This document shows positions 32,583 through 39,948 of a DNA stretch of 64,000 nt, piece after piece (positions within the stretch are counted from its first letter, which is position 1; each line of letters begins with the position of its first letter). This stretch comes from UBA6080 sp964607515 (GTDB lineage Bacteria > Fermentibacterota > Fermentibacteria > Fermentibacterales > JCC-6). The notes under the pieces were generated by a model that saw nothing but the letters and a program-made list of their open reading frames with translations, did not search any database and was not told the origin of the DNA. The stretch lies in the NCBI GenBank assembly GCA_964607515.1, contig CAZSKU010000003.1, positions 82,229 through 146,228 on the forward strand, written 5' to 3'. Both the position numbers and the translations under genes were made by a program.

Positions 32583-32924
32583 TCATCCCTCCAGGGCCGC
32601 AAGGGCCTCTGTCTCGTCGGTAAAGGTCTCGAAGATGGTGATGAGCTTGGTGATGATGAACAGCTCATGGATCTTCTTGGTGGCGTTGAGAATGACCATC
32701 CTTCCTCCGGCCCTGGAAACCGTCGTGTGGCCGCTGACCAGAACCCCGAGACCGGAGCTGTCCATCCAGGAAACCCCCCCGAGGTCCACGACTATCTTCT
32801 TGTAGTCGTTATTGACGGCGCTCTCGAAGGAGGCCTTGACTTCCATCAGATCCGGCCCGCTGATGACCTTTCCACCGAGTCGGATGACCCTCACCGCACC
32901 CTTGCTCTCCTCGTTGATCTTCAT
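32583..32924 (-). CDS. STAS-domain anti-sigma-factor antagonist (RsbV/SpoIIAA-like)
   Basis: The 113-residue protein is a single STAS domain with the conserved phosphorylation loop MDSSGLGVLV (Ser57 as likely phospho-acceptor) and the pattern KKIVVDLGGVSW. Unphosphorylated, such proteins bind the anti-sigma kinase and release its target. The ATG 32924 has GGGAGGGG just upstream. It is first in the operon and has a recognisable promoter about 50 bases before the start. Confidence 0.92.
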   Translation of the reverse strand: MKINEESKGAVRVIRLGGKVISGPDLMEVKASFESAVNNDYKKIVVDLGGVSWMDSSGLGVLVSGHTTVSRAGGRMVILNATKKIHELFIITKLITIFETFTDETEALAALEG

Positions 32925-32958
32925 GATCCCCTCCCGGGTTGAATTGTGACCGCACACC

Positions 32959-33004
32959 GGCAAACCATAGCCTTTAGCATAGGCAAACCGGGGACTCCGG
33001 GCAA
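32959..33004 (-). promoter_or_regulatory. Promoter of the partner-switching operon with direct repeats
   Basis: On the minus strand TTGCCC (33004-32999) and TATGCT (32981-32976) are separated by 17 bases. The octamer GGTTTGCC occurs twice in direct orientation, at 32989-32982 in the spacer and at 32966-32959 near the transcription start, 23 bases apart. This could be a regulator site. Confidence 0.5.
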
Positions 33005-33017
33005 GAAGGGGAAGGGG

Positions 33018-34022
33018 TCAGGCGCACACCAGAAAGTCCCTTCCCTCCACCAGCCCCCGGCCGGCGAGGTAACACCGGATCCGCGCCCTGGCTCCAGGTT
33101 CCCGGGACGCGGCCACCACGGGAATCCCCGAATAGTCGTCCAGCCCTTCGGGACCCACCACCGGGATTCCCCGGAGAAAGCCGCCGGTGCCGTTTCCTCG
33201 GGTTCCGATGAAGGCTTCCACACGAAAGCCGCTGCGGATCATCCAGAGAGAGAGCCTTCTGGCGGTCTGGCCGCTCCCGGCTATCACCACCCTCCTCTCC
33301 CTGAGAAATGGAACCCGGTCCAGGTACATGGCTTTGGTCCTGTAGAAGGCGGTCAGCGAATAGTTCGAGGACTTTCTGCTGAACCGGTCGGGCCTCTCCC
33401 TCCAGGCCAGCAGATTTCTGGGAACCTTGCCGAACCTGAAACCCAGGGACCATAACCGCAACCAGAGCTCGTAGTCCTCCGGCAACCCCTGGTCCCGGTA
33501 GCCCCCGGCCCCGATAACCTCCTTCCGGTGGAAAAAGGCTCCGGGATGGGGCACCGGGCTCTCGATGAACATTTCCCTGGTGATGTCACCGTGGTTCACC
33601 AGGCTGTTGATCCATGCCTCGTACTTCCGATACCCGCCGCTTAGCGCGTTCCTCGGAAAGCACCTGACCAGGCACGACACCACGGACCGGGAACCCAGGC
33701 TCCCGGCCAGGTCCAGCTGCAGGGAAAGCCTGTCCGGGTGGGAAAAGTCGTCGGCGTCGAATCTGGCCACCCATTCCCCCCGGGCCTCCTCGAGCCCGGT
33801 GTTCAGGGCGTCCACCAGCCCCCGCCCCCGGGAGGAGATCAGCCTGAACCTGGAATCCCGGCGGCAGAACTCCCGGACTGTATCCGGCGACCCGTCCGAG
33901 GATCCGTCATCCACCAGCACAGCCTCGAACCGGTCCATCCTCTGCCGGGCCAGTGACTCCAGGGCGCCGGGAAGCCAGCGGGCCTCGTCCCGGAAGGGAA
34001 GAACCGCGGAAACAGGAATCAT
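33018..34022 (-). CDS. Family 2 glycosyltransferase with C-terminal Rossmann-like domain
   Basis: The 334-residue protein has a GT-A fold: PVSAVLPFRDEARWLPGALE, VLVDDGSSDGSPD, ARFDADDFSHPDRLSLQ (DxD) and GLPEDYELWLRLW (ED, catalytic base). The last about 80 residues (RRVVIAGSGQTARRLSLWMI, FLRGIPVVGPEGLDDY) form a nucleotide- or CoA-binding-like Rossmann unit, unusual as an extension of a GT2. It probably adds a sugar to a surface glycan; acceptor unknown. Start ATG 34022 overlaps the TlpA gene stop (ATGA). Confidence 0.85.
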   Translation of the reverse strand: MIPVSAVLPFRDEARWLPGALESLARQRMDRFEAVLVDDGSSDGSPDTVREFCRRDSRFRLISSRGRGLVDALNTGLEEARGEWVARFDADDFSHPDRLSLQLDLAGSLGSRSVVSCLVRCFPRNALSGGYRKYEAWINSLVNHGDITREMFIESPVPHPGAFFHRKEVIGAGGYRDQGLPEDYELWLRLWSLGFRFGKVPRNLLAWRERPDRFSRKSSNYSLTAFYRTKAMYLDRVPFLRERRVVIAGSGQTARRLSLWMIRSGFRVEAFIGTRGNGTGGFLRGIPVVGPEGLDDYSGIPVVAASREPGARARIRCYLAGRGLVEGRDFLVCA

Positions 34023-34804
34023 CGGGATTCCAGAGCCGACCTGAGATCCTCGGTGGTGAAGGCCGGGGCGAAGCACAACAGCCCGACGCACGCCTGGGCG
34101 TATGGTCTGCCGGGGTCGGGCAGGTGGTTCTCCTCCATCAACGCCGCTCCACTGGGGTCTTCCGGATCCACCAGGTCCACCCCCTCCCCGCCGGCCAGAG
34201 CGAGGGCCTCCCGGTAAAGCGCCACGGTGAGCGGATCACCCGGGGGACCCACCACGTATATGTGGAGTTCCTCCCGTGTGCCGTCGGAGGGGATTTCCAG
34301 CGCCGGAGCCCCTTCCAGAAGCCCCCGGAACCCCTCGCCGGCAGATGCCCCAACGATCCTTCCCGTCTCTTCGCCTCCGGCCAGAAGAATGGTCACGGGC
34401 AGCACTGGGGGAAGCCGGAACCTTTCCCGGACCCTTTCCGCCTCCTCCGGGGAAAGCCATACCACCGGCATGGCCACGGGGGAACCTTCGAGAAAGGATT
34501 CCAGGGTCCCGAGGAACGGATCGCCCAGGGAGACCGCCGCGAAATCGGCCCTTCCCCGGTATTCGGCGTGAAGGCTGTCCAGCGTCGGCAGCTCATGGAC
34601 GCAGGGGCTGCACCAGGTGGCCCAGAAGTTCAGAAGTACCGGCCGTTCCCCGGCCGCCTCCAGCAGGCTGTCCAGGGAACCCGCTCCCTTCAGCAGCGGC
34701 CCTCCTTGGCCGGACGGCCCCACCCCGGAGCCGGCTCCGTGCCTGAGAACCGGAACGATGAGGAGCAGGGTGGCGGGAATCCACCAGGGAAAACTACGGG
34801 CCAT
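34019..34804 (-). CDS. TlpA/ResA-like membrane-anchored thioredoxin with C-terminal extension
   Basis: The 261-residue protein has one N-terminal membrane segment (WWIPATLLLIVPVL) and a periplasmic thioredoxin fold with the redox motif FWATWCSPCVHELPTL (CSPC). The domain ends near residue 165. A further roughly 95 residues (ELHIYVVGPPGDPLTVAL, then FAPAFTTEDLRSAL) resemble a second, degenerate thioredoxin-like module lacking a CxxC. It is encoded together with a NapH-like iron-sulfur membrane protein and a CXXC micro-protein, which points to reductant transfer across the membrane. Confidence 0.85.
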   Translation of the reverse strand: MARSFPWWIPATLLLIVPVLRHGAGSGVGPSGQGGPLLKGAGSLDSLLEAAGERPVLLNFWATWCSPCVHELPTLDSLHAEYRGRADFAAVSLGDPFLGTLESFLEGSPVAMPVVWLSPEEAERVRERFRLPPVLPVTILLAGGEETGRIVGASAGEGFRGLLEGAPALEIPSDGTREELHIYVVGPPGDPLTVALYREALALAGGEGVDLVDPEDPSGAALMEENHLPDPGRPYAQACVGLLCFAPAFTTEDLRSALESR

Positions 34805-35651
34805 GGCTGATAGCCTTCACCGGGCACACCTCGAGGCATTTCATGCAGCGGATGCACTCCGGGGAACTCTGCCGGCGCCATATCTCTATGCCCATGGGGC
34901 AAACCGACCCGCACATGCCGCACCTGGTGCAGCGGTCCGACACTCTCATCCTGAGCACCGCGGCCCGGCCCAGGAGCCCCCAGGCGGCGCCCAGCGGGCA
35001 CAGATACCTGCAGAAGGGCCTCTCCACGGATACCCCCAGGATCAATACCGCAACGGCCAGGGCGGATTTCCACGCGAACAGGAAACCCGTGCGGAAGACC
35101 CCGCCGGTATCCCCGGACACCAGGGGCCATCCCGCCAGGGAGGTTCCAGCGGGACAGACAGCCTTGCAGAACCAAGGGTCTCCGGTGGTCTCCGGGGACG
35201 CCCTGAAAAGCAGGGGGAGGAGAACCAGAAAAAGCGCCAGCATGACGTACTTCAGGGGTCGGAACCCCTCGGGAATCCGTATGCCTGGAAAGGGTATCCG
35301 GTAAAGAAGGTCCTGTATGAACCCGAAGGGGCATATCCATCCGCAGGCGAGCCTTCCTCCGGCAAGCCCCACGGCGGCGATGAACCCCAGGGGCGCCAGA
35401 AGCGCCAGGGCGTCGGGCCTGCCGGAGGTCAGGGCGGCCATCACTCCGGGCGATGCCAGAACTGCCTGAAGGGATCCGGCTGGACACGACAGAACCGCCG
35501 AGGGGGTGCTGTAGCACCAGATCCCCGGCACGAAGAACATCTTGGAGACTCCCTGATAGATGACGCCGGTGATCCAGCCGGAGAAGTGCAGGTTGGCCCC
35601 CAGGAAAGAGGCTGCCTGGACAGCGGTTCTGGTGGGGCTCAGCCCGGTCAT
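34794..35651 (-). CDS. NapH/RdxA-like 4Fe-4S membrane protein
   Basis: The 285-residue protein has about four to five membrane segments, two Cys pairs in membrane-flanking motifs (CGWICPFGFIQDLL and CRYLCPLGAAWGLL), and two C-terminal 4Fe-4S motifs (CTRCGMCGSVCPMG and CIRCMKCLEVCPVK). Such proteins pass electrons between quinols or ferredoxin and periplasmic partners. The start ATG 35651 overlaps the stop of the CXXC micro-protein (ATGA), and its end overlaps the TlpA gene by 11 bases. The electron acceptor is presumably the adjacent thioredoxin, an inference from context. Confidence 0.87.
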   Translation of the reverse strand: MTGLSPTRTAVQAASFLGANLHFSGWITGVIYQGVSKMFFVPGIWCYSTPSAVLSCPAGSLQAVLASPGVMAALTSGRPDALALLAPLGFIAAVGLAGGRLACGWICPFGFIQDLLYRIPFPGIRIPEGFRPLKYVMLALFLVLLPLLFRASPETTGDPWFCKAVCPAGTSLAGWPLVSGDTGGVFRTGFLFAWKSALAVAVLILGVSVERPFCRYLCPLGAAWGLLGRAAVLRMRVSDRCTRCGMCGSVCPMGIEIWRRQSSPECIRCMKCLEVCPVKAISHGP

Positions 35652-35764
35652 CCCACTCCGATGCACTCGAGGCAGACGTTCACCGCCTTGCTGAGAATCA
35701 CCAGCGGGTCGCCAAAGAGGTAGCCGGCGGCGGTCAGGGCCAGGGCCGCTGTCAGAAGCAGCAC
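35648..35764 (-). CDS. CXXC micro-protein of CD1871A type
   Basis: The predicted 38-residue product has one membrane helix (LLLTAALALTAAGYLFG) and ends in VILSKAVNVCLECIGVG. The motif CLECIG at the end of such a short membrane protein matches the CD1871A family, known chiefly from Firmicutes next to NapH-like and TlpA-like genes. The start is uncertain: GTG 35764 lies only 12 bases after the tRNA-Cys 3' end, and no good ribosome site is seen. Its Cys pair may shuttle electrons or bind a cofactor. Confidence 0.65.
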   Translation of the reverse strand: MLLLTAALALTAAGYLFGDPLVILSKAVNVCLECIGVG

Positions 35765-35775
35765 CCTGGGAAGGA

Positions 35776-35850
35776 TGGAGGCGGCGACCAGATTTGAACT
35801 GGTGAATGGTGGATTTGCAGTCCACTGCCTTCCCACTTGGCTACGCCGCC
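35776..35850 (-). tRNA. tRNA-Cys (GCA)
   Basis: The cloverleaf has acceptor GGCGGCG/CGCCGCC, anticodon stem TGGAC/ATCCA-type with loop TGCAAAT (anticodon GCA), T-arm CCAGTTCAAATCTGG and an encoded CCA. It lies inside the gene run, immediately before the CXXC micro-protein. Confidence 0.92.
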
Positions 35851-35871
35851 TTCCGCGGAACACCGAAAATA

Positions 35872-36513
35872 CTATGGTTTGCCTCCGCTTGTCCAGTCGA
35901 GGCCGATGCTGAATCCGTCCTCCCAGACCATGGATCCCAGTGGGGAGTCGACCTCGGGAACGGCGAAGAGACTCAGGCGACCCAGGTGCTCCGAATCCCG
36001 AATGTCGCCGTCGATGCCTCCCACCGCCAGCATGAGATCTATCACCCCTGCGGGCCCCAGAATCTCCAGCAGATCGAAGGCGTCGAAGGAAACCCCCAGA
36101 TCCAGCACCACTATCCTTCCGTCCTCGGGAATTCCGAACTCCCCGGTGAACACCCCGGTGGCCACCTGGACGCTGTCCCCCCGGGGCTGATCCCCGGGGT
36201 CGAGGAACACGTCGTAGTCGAGCCTGACCAGGGTGAGCGGAAAACCCTCAACCCACTGGCTCGCAATGTTCAGGTTCTTCATCCCGATTCCGAGGTTGAA
36301 GTCCACCGGGCATTCCCCCTGAAGCCAGTAGAAGAGCACATCCGCGGTCTGTTCCGGGCTGAGGCTTTCCAGGTCGTCCAGCGGAATGCCGCACAGGGTG
36401 AACTCGCTGGTTTCCTCCACCCTGAACCTGGCCCAGAAGAGTGACAACGGGCCGGTTGGGCTACATCCGGCCGCCAGCAGAACCAGACTCAGAATCGCCG
36501 GAACCGGTTTCAT
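35872..36513 (-). CDS. Lipoprotein of unknown function
   Basis: The 213-residue protein begins MKPVPAILSLVLLAAGC (lipidated Cys17). The body is acidic and beta-rich, with alternating hydrophobic strands (PLTLVRLDYDVFLDPGDQPR, DGRIVVLDLGVSFDAFDLLE), recalling LEA14/WHy or similar beta-sandwich lipoproteins. I would not name a function. The ATG 36513 overlaps the preceding gene's stop (ATGA). Confidence 0.72.
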   Translation of the reverse strand: MKPVPAILSLVLLAAGCSPTGPLSLFWARFRVEETSEFTLCGIPLDDLESLSPEQTADVLFYWLQGECPVDFNLGIGMKNLNIASQWVEGFPLTLVRLDYDVFLDPGDQPRGDSVQVATGVFTGEFGIPEDGRIVVLDLGVSFDAFDLLEILGPAGVIDLMLAVGGIDGDIRDSEHLGRLSLFAVPEVDSPLGSMVWEDGFSIGLDWTSGGKP

Positions 36514-36983
36514 GGCTGCCCTCCGTTTTCGAAAAGGACACGGTAAAGCCCGCTGTCCAAGTAAAACCCCAGGGCGTCCAGGGGGTCGTCCGAAAGCCTC
36601 CACAGGGAAAGGGACAAAAGGTCCGTGATCATGGGTCTTCCTCCGGCCTCCTCGTGGATCTCGCCACCGAAACTGAAGTACAGGACCGGTTCTCCGGGAG
36701 AAGGGAGCACCTCCGGACCCGGCCCGTTCAGTCGGGCCAGGACTATCCGGTCCTCCCGGAGTTCCAGATCGAGCCCGTTTTCGTCCAGTCTCCATGTTCC
36801 CGCCGAACCGAGGAACGTGCTCAAACCGTCGGGAACGTAGTAGAAGTAGTTCCCGTCGGGAAAGAGGAAAAGCGCTTCGCAGAGCCCCGCCGGTATGCAG
36901 TCCGTTCCGTGCCAGAACCCCGTCAGGTCGTCTTCGGTGACCGCGGACAGCGTCAGCGTCGCTCCGAGAAACGCTGCGATCAT
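36510..36983 (-). CDS. Small secreted protein of unknown function
   Basis: The 157-residue protein starts MIAAFLGATLTLSAV, a short signal peptide, and then shows a lipocalin-like strand pattern (DDLTGFWHGTDCIP, EALFLFPDGNYFYYVPDG, GTWRLDENGLDLELREDRIV). Such a pattern, with a GxW near the start, is seen in small ligand-binding or copy-number-control extracytoplasmic barrels; this is a structural guess only. Both ends overlap neighbours by ATGA. Confidence 0.68.
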   Translation of the reverse strand: MIAAFLGATLTLSAVTEDDLTGFWHGTDCIPAGLCEALFLFPDGNYFYYVPDGLSTFLGSAGTWRLDENGLDLELREDRIVLARLNGPGPEVLPSPGEPVLYFSFGGEIHEEAGGRPMITDLLSLSLWRLSDDPLDALGFYLDSGLYRVLFENGGQP

Positions 36984-37669
36984 GGAGCGTTCTCCAGTAT
37001 CCGTCTCGAGAGCTCCCTGTTGCCCGCCTCCTCCATGGCTGCAGCGTAGGCTTCCAGGGCCCGCCGGTAGTCCTCCGGACTCATGCATCCCGGAGGAGCG
37101 TCATCGCCGGAAAGCAGAAGCTGGTGGGCGGGTATTCCCAGAAGTATCATGGCGGCCCGGTCCGCCGCCTGAAAGCACTCCCCTCCGGCCCCCGCCAGGG
37201 AGCACCTCAGGGCCGCCTCCATGAACCGGAAGCAAAGTTCCCTGCCTTCGGGCATCTCCATGGGATACATGATCAGGTCCACCCGGTCCGCGGCATCATC
37301 CAGCCTGCCCTGGTCCAGCAAAGCGGAAACCTCGTCGAAATCATCACGGTAGGGGTCATCCCGGCCCGATTCCACCGGAACCAGTTCCCAGCCGTCGGCC
37401 CGGTAGACCGTCGAGACGGTGGCCGAGGAGAAGGGCGCCTGGGAGTACACCGTCAGCAGGGAGCCCTCCGGAGTGAAGAAGGCGCCGGCCTTGGCGGGGT
37501 TGAACTCCAGGGGAAAGGGAACGAAGGCTGTGGAAGGCGATTCGCCGTCGCCGGAAAGGGCGACTTCTGCGGTTCCGTCGGGCAGGACCCGGTAGAGCAG
37601 GTACGCTCCGCCGGGATGGTCCTGCACGGGAATCTGTGCGGCAAGCACCGCCAGAAAGGCTGTAATCAT
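36980..37669 (-). CDS. Secreted protein of unknown function, after the tRNA-Gly terminator
   Basis: The 229-residue protein begins MITAFLAVLAAQIPV (signal peptide). Residues about 20-110 are beta-rich and residues 115-229 mainly helical, including a TPR-like stretch (EVSALLDQGRLDDAADRVDL, PEDYRRALEAYAAAMEEAGN). No family is recognised. The ribosome site GGGAGG lies in the 3' arm of the upstream hairpin, and the T tract of that hairpin separates it from ATG 37669. Expression may therefore depend on read-through and hairpin opening. Confidence 0.7.
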   Translation of the reverse strand: MITAFLAVLAAQIPVQDHPGGAYLLYRVLPDGTAEVALSGDGESPSTAFVPFPLEFNPAKAGAFFTPEGSLLTVYSQAPFSSATVSTVYRADGWELVPVESGRDDPYRDDFDEVSALLDQGRLDDAADRVDLIMYPMEMPEGRELCFRFMEAALRCSLAGAGGECFQAADRAAMILLGIPAHQLLLSGDDAPPGCMSPEDYRRALEAYAAAMEEAGNRELSRRILENAP

Positions 37670-37670
37670 G

Positions 37671-37697
37671 AAAAACCTCCCGGGATGGTCCGGGAGG
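37671..37697 (-). terminator. Terminator after tRNA-Gly whose 3' arm contains a ribosome site
   Basis: On the minus strand CCTCCCGG-ACCATC-CCGGGAGG is followed by TTTTTC and then ATG at 37669. The eight-pair stem with a T tract is a good intrinsic terminator. Its 3' arm GGGAGG is also the Shine-Dalgarno of the next gene. Confidence 0.75.
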
Positions 37698-37714
37698 AAG
37701 ATAACAAAAAGAAG

Positions 37715-37790
<76 letters not shown>

Positions 37791-37805
37791 TCCGTGAGTT
37801 TTGCG

Positions 37806-37836
37806 GTTATATGCTCCCCGAGGGGGAATCTGTCAA
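37806..37836 (-). promoter_or_regulatory. Probable promoter of tRNA-Gly
   Basis: A perfect -35 TTGACA (37836-37831) is followed by CATATAAC about 17-19 bases later, and the tRNA 5' end lies 16 bases beyond. A CCCGGTGACCGGG palindrome just upstream contains the stop codon of the SPOR gene. Confidence 0.6.
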
Positions 37837-37843
37837 TACCCGG

Positions 37844-38302
37844 TCACCGGGAGCCGTCGGGGATTCTTAGCACCACCCAGGCGTCGGTGTACCCCATGGA
37901 TTTCAGGGTCTGCAGCAGGTCGCCCGCCTGCTCGCAGCTTTCGAAGGCGCCGACCCGGACCTTGTGATATCCTCCCTCCCGGTCCACGAAAACCCTCTGT
38001 CCGACGGCGTTCTCCAGGTTGCAGGCAATGCTCGCCGCCGCCTCGGGGGTTGAGCAGGCCGCCACCTGGACCGAGTAGGGACCTTCCTGGGCGGCAGCTT
38101 CGCTCTGCCCGGCAATCCCTCCCGGAACCGCCAGTGACACCACGTCGCCGAACCCCGCGAAGGGGTCGGCGCCGTAACCCGGCGGGTCTCCGTATGGGTC
38201 CGGAACAGCCCCGGAGGAGCCTTCGGAACCCTCCGGAACGGTCACCGTACTGCCGCATCCGACGGCGAAACTAAGCAGAAACAGGACCGGAATCCTAGAC
38301 AT
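37844..38302 (-). CDS. SPOR-domain lipoprotein
   Basis: The 152-residue protein begins MSRIPVLFLLSFAVGC (lipidated Cys16). A Gly/Pro-rich linker leads to a C-terminal SPOR domain (YSVQVAACSTPEAAASIACN, KVRVGAFESCEQAGDLLQTL). SPOR domains bind denuded glycan strands of septal peptidoglycan, so the protein probably sits at division sites in the periplasm. It overlaps the preceding gene by eight bases. Confidence 0.85.
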   Translation of the reverse strand: MSRIPVLFLLSFAVGCGSTVTVPEGSEGSSGAVPDPYGDPPGYGADPFAGFGDVVSLAVPGGIAGQSEAAAQEGPYSVQVAACSTPEAAASIACNLENAVGQRVFVDREGGYHKVRVGAFESCEQAGDLLQTLKSMGYTDAWVVLRIPDGSR

Positions 38303-39227
38303 CCCCGCTCCTCCGGGCCAGGATGAAGGCGTCCAGCAGGGGGAGCATCAGTTCATGGTGGCCGGTGATGCTCAGGGCGGTGCCGCCCAGGGCCGCCGCC
38401 GGTCTGGCGAGAACGTTCTGGGCGGGTCGGTACTGCCTTATCATGTCGAAGTCCGCCAGGGTCATCCCCTCCACGGGGAAACCCAGATTCCTGGCTCCGG
38501 TGAGGGCCTTTAGGAAAACCTCCGGCATTACCACGGCGCTGCCGGCGTTCACCGCAACCCCCCCGGCCAGGGAGCCGACCACCGAACCGAAGGTGCGGAA
38601 ATCCTTTTCCGAAGCACGTGCGAGCTTCTCCCAGGACACCCCCGGGTGGGGGTGGACTATGTCGCAGCCCAGGCTGGGGTGCACCGTGGCGGGCAAGCCC
38701 ATCCGGGCCGCCATGGCCAGGGGGCTGAACCGTGGGTCCCCGCCTCCGGCCAGTATCTCCTCCCCCATGGCCCTTCCCAGACCGGAGTCCCTGTCCAGAG
38801 CCGAAGCGTAGTGCTCCCCGGTCTCCCTCCACATTCCGAAACTTCCGTCGCGGATGCCTTCCTGCACGTCCTCCGAGGTCTGGCCGTACAGGGCGAGCTC
38901 CAGGTCGTGGATGGAGCCGGCTCCGTTGGTGGCCAGCGCCGTGAACACGCCGTCCCGCAGCCAGCGGCACAGAAGGGGGCCCAGCCCGCATTTGATGACG
39001 TGCCCGCCGTACATCAGGAGCCTTTCCGCCCCCCTGTTCCGGGCTTCGACCAGGGCTTCGGCCAGCACCCTCATGGACCTTACCGCAAGAACGTCCGGAA
39101 ACTGGTTCACGAAGTCTGCAAGGGGAGTTCCGGCGTTCCAGTCACCGGCAAGATCCCCGGGGCGCACCCGGGCGGTCCTGTCCCGAAGGCTTCCCAGCCT
39201 GAGTCTATCCCTCCGGAATTCCATCAT
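38295..39227 (-). CDS. Conserved protein resembling the deoxyhypusine-synthase fold
   Basis: The 310-residue soluble protein shows MYGGHVIKCGLGPLLCRWL, ALATNGAGSIHDLELALYG and QTSEDVQEGIRDGSFGMW, a pattern similar to bacterial homologues of deoxyhypusine synthase (NGAG-IHD near a GxTSED). Bacteria lack eIF5A, so the true reaction is unknown, and the active-site Lys of genuine synthases is not obvious. Tandem ATGs at 39227 and 39224 follow GGAGG; I chose the first. The start overlaps the 3' end of truA by 23 bases. Assignment is by motif memory and moderate. Confidence 0.6.
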   Translation of the reverse strand: MMEFRRDRLRLGSLRDRTARVRPGDLAGDWNAGTPLADFVNQFPDVLAVRSMRVLAEALVEARNRGAERLLMYGGHVIKCGLGPLLCRWLRDGVFTALATNGAGSIHDLELALYGQTSEDVQEGIRDGSFGMWRETGEHYASALDRDSGLGRAMGEEILAGGGDPRFSPLAMAARMGLPATVHPSLGCDIVHPHPGVSWEKLARASEKDFRTFGSVVGSLAGGVAVNAGSAVVMPEVFLKALTGARNLGFPVEGMTLADFDMIRQYRPAQNVLARPAAALGGTALSITGHHELMLPLLDAFILARRSGDV

Positions 39228-39942
39228 ACCCAACCTCCACAAGGGTAAGGCCCCGGGCGGGCAGAGAGGGGCCGGGAGAGCATCCGGAATCACCCCTGAG
39301 TATTCTTTCCGGCACATCGGGCGGAATCCTTCCAGCGCCCACCCTGAGGAGGGTGCCGGCCCATATCCTCACCACGCCCCGGAGAAATCTGTCGGAAGTG
39401 ACGGTGATCGTCCACCCCGCCGGGTCTCCGGTGACCCGGGCTTCCCTTACGTCCATGGTCCAGGTGCGGTTTCCGCCTCCGGTCCTGGCGAACCCCCGCC
39501 AGTCGCCCCTGCCGATGCACCTTCCGGCGGCCAGGTTCATGGCCGCCCCGTCCAGCGAAAACCCTGGCTGGTACTCGGTGCGGGCCCGTAGGGGGCTCTT
39601 TTCCCGGCCTATCCTGTAGGCGTAGGTTCTCTTCACCGCGTGGAATCTGGCGTGAAATTCCGGCGGTACCGGAACGATTCTCTTCAGCGCGATGTCCGGG
39701 GGGAGTATCCTTCCAGCCGCCTCCAGGGCTTCAGGCCCCCGGTCCACGTCCACGTGGGCCGGCATGGCCAGGGCGTGGACCCCCGAATCGGTTCTTCCGG
39801 CTCCGGTGATTCTCGTCTCCCGACCGGTTATGCGACGCAGGCGGTTTTCCACCTCCCCCTGCACCGTGCGCCTTCCGGGCTGGAGCTGGAATCCGCTGAA
39901 ACCGGTCCCGTCGTACTCCAGGAAAATCAGATACCTTCCCAT
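39205..39942 (-). CDS. truA: tRNA pseudouridine(38-40) synthase
   Basis: The 245-residue TruA shows YLIFLEYDGTGFSGFQLQPG, RTVQGEVENRLRRITG, the catalytic Asp in GAGRTDSGVHAL, FHARFHAVKRTYAYRI and FLRGVVRIWAGTLLRVG. It modifies the anticodon stem of many tRNAs. Cytoplasmic. It starts six bases after the unknown membrane gene. Confidence 0.95.
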   Translation of the reverse strand: MGRYLIFLEYDGTGFSGFQLQPGRRTVQGEVENRLRRITGRETRITGAGRTDSGVHALAMPAHVDVDRGPEALEAAGRILPPDIALKRIVPVPPEFHARFHAVKRTYAYRIGREKSPLRARTEYQPGFSLDGAAMNLAAGRCIGRGDWRGFARTGGGNRTWTMDVREARVTGDPAGWTITVTSDRFLRGVVRIWAGTLLRVGAGRIPPDVPERILRGDSGCSPGPSLPARGLTLVEVGYDGIPEG

Positions 39943-39948
39943 GCCCCC

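Noticed and set aside
32583..32924. A sigma-factor gene completing the partner-switching operon
   Set aside because: The genes on both sides are a glycosyltransferase and the phosphatase; no sigma-70-type region 2 or 4 is encoded in the cluster.
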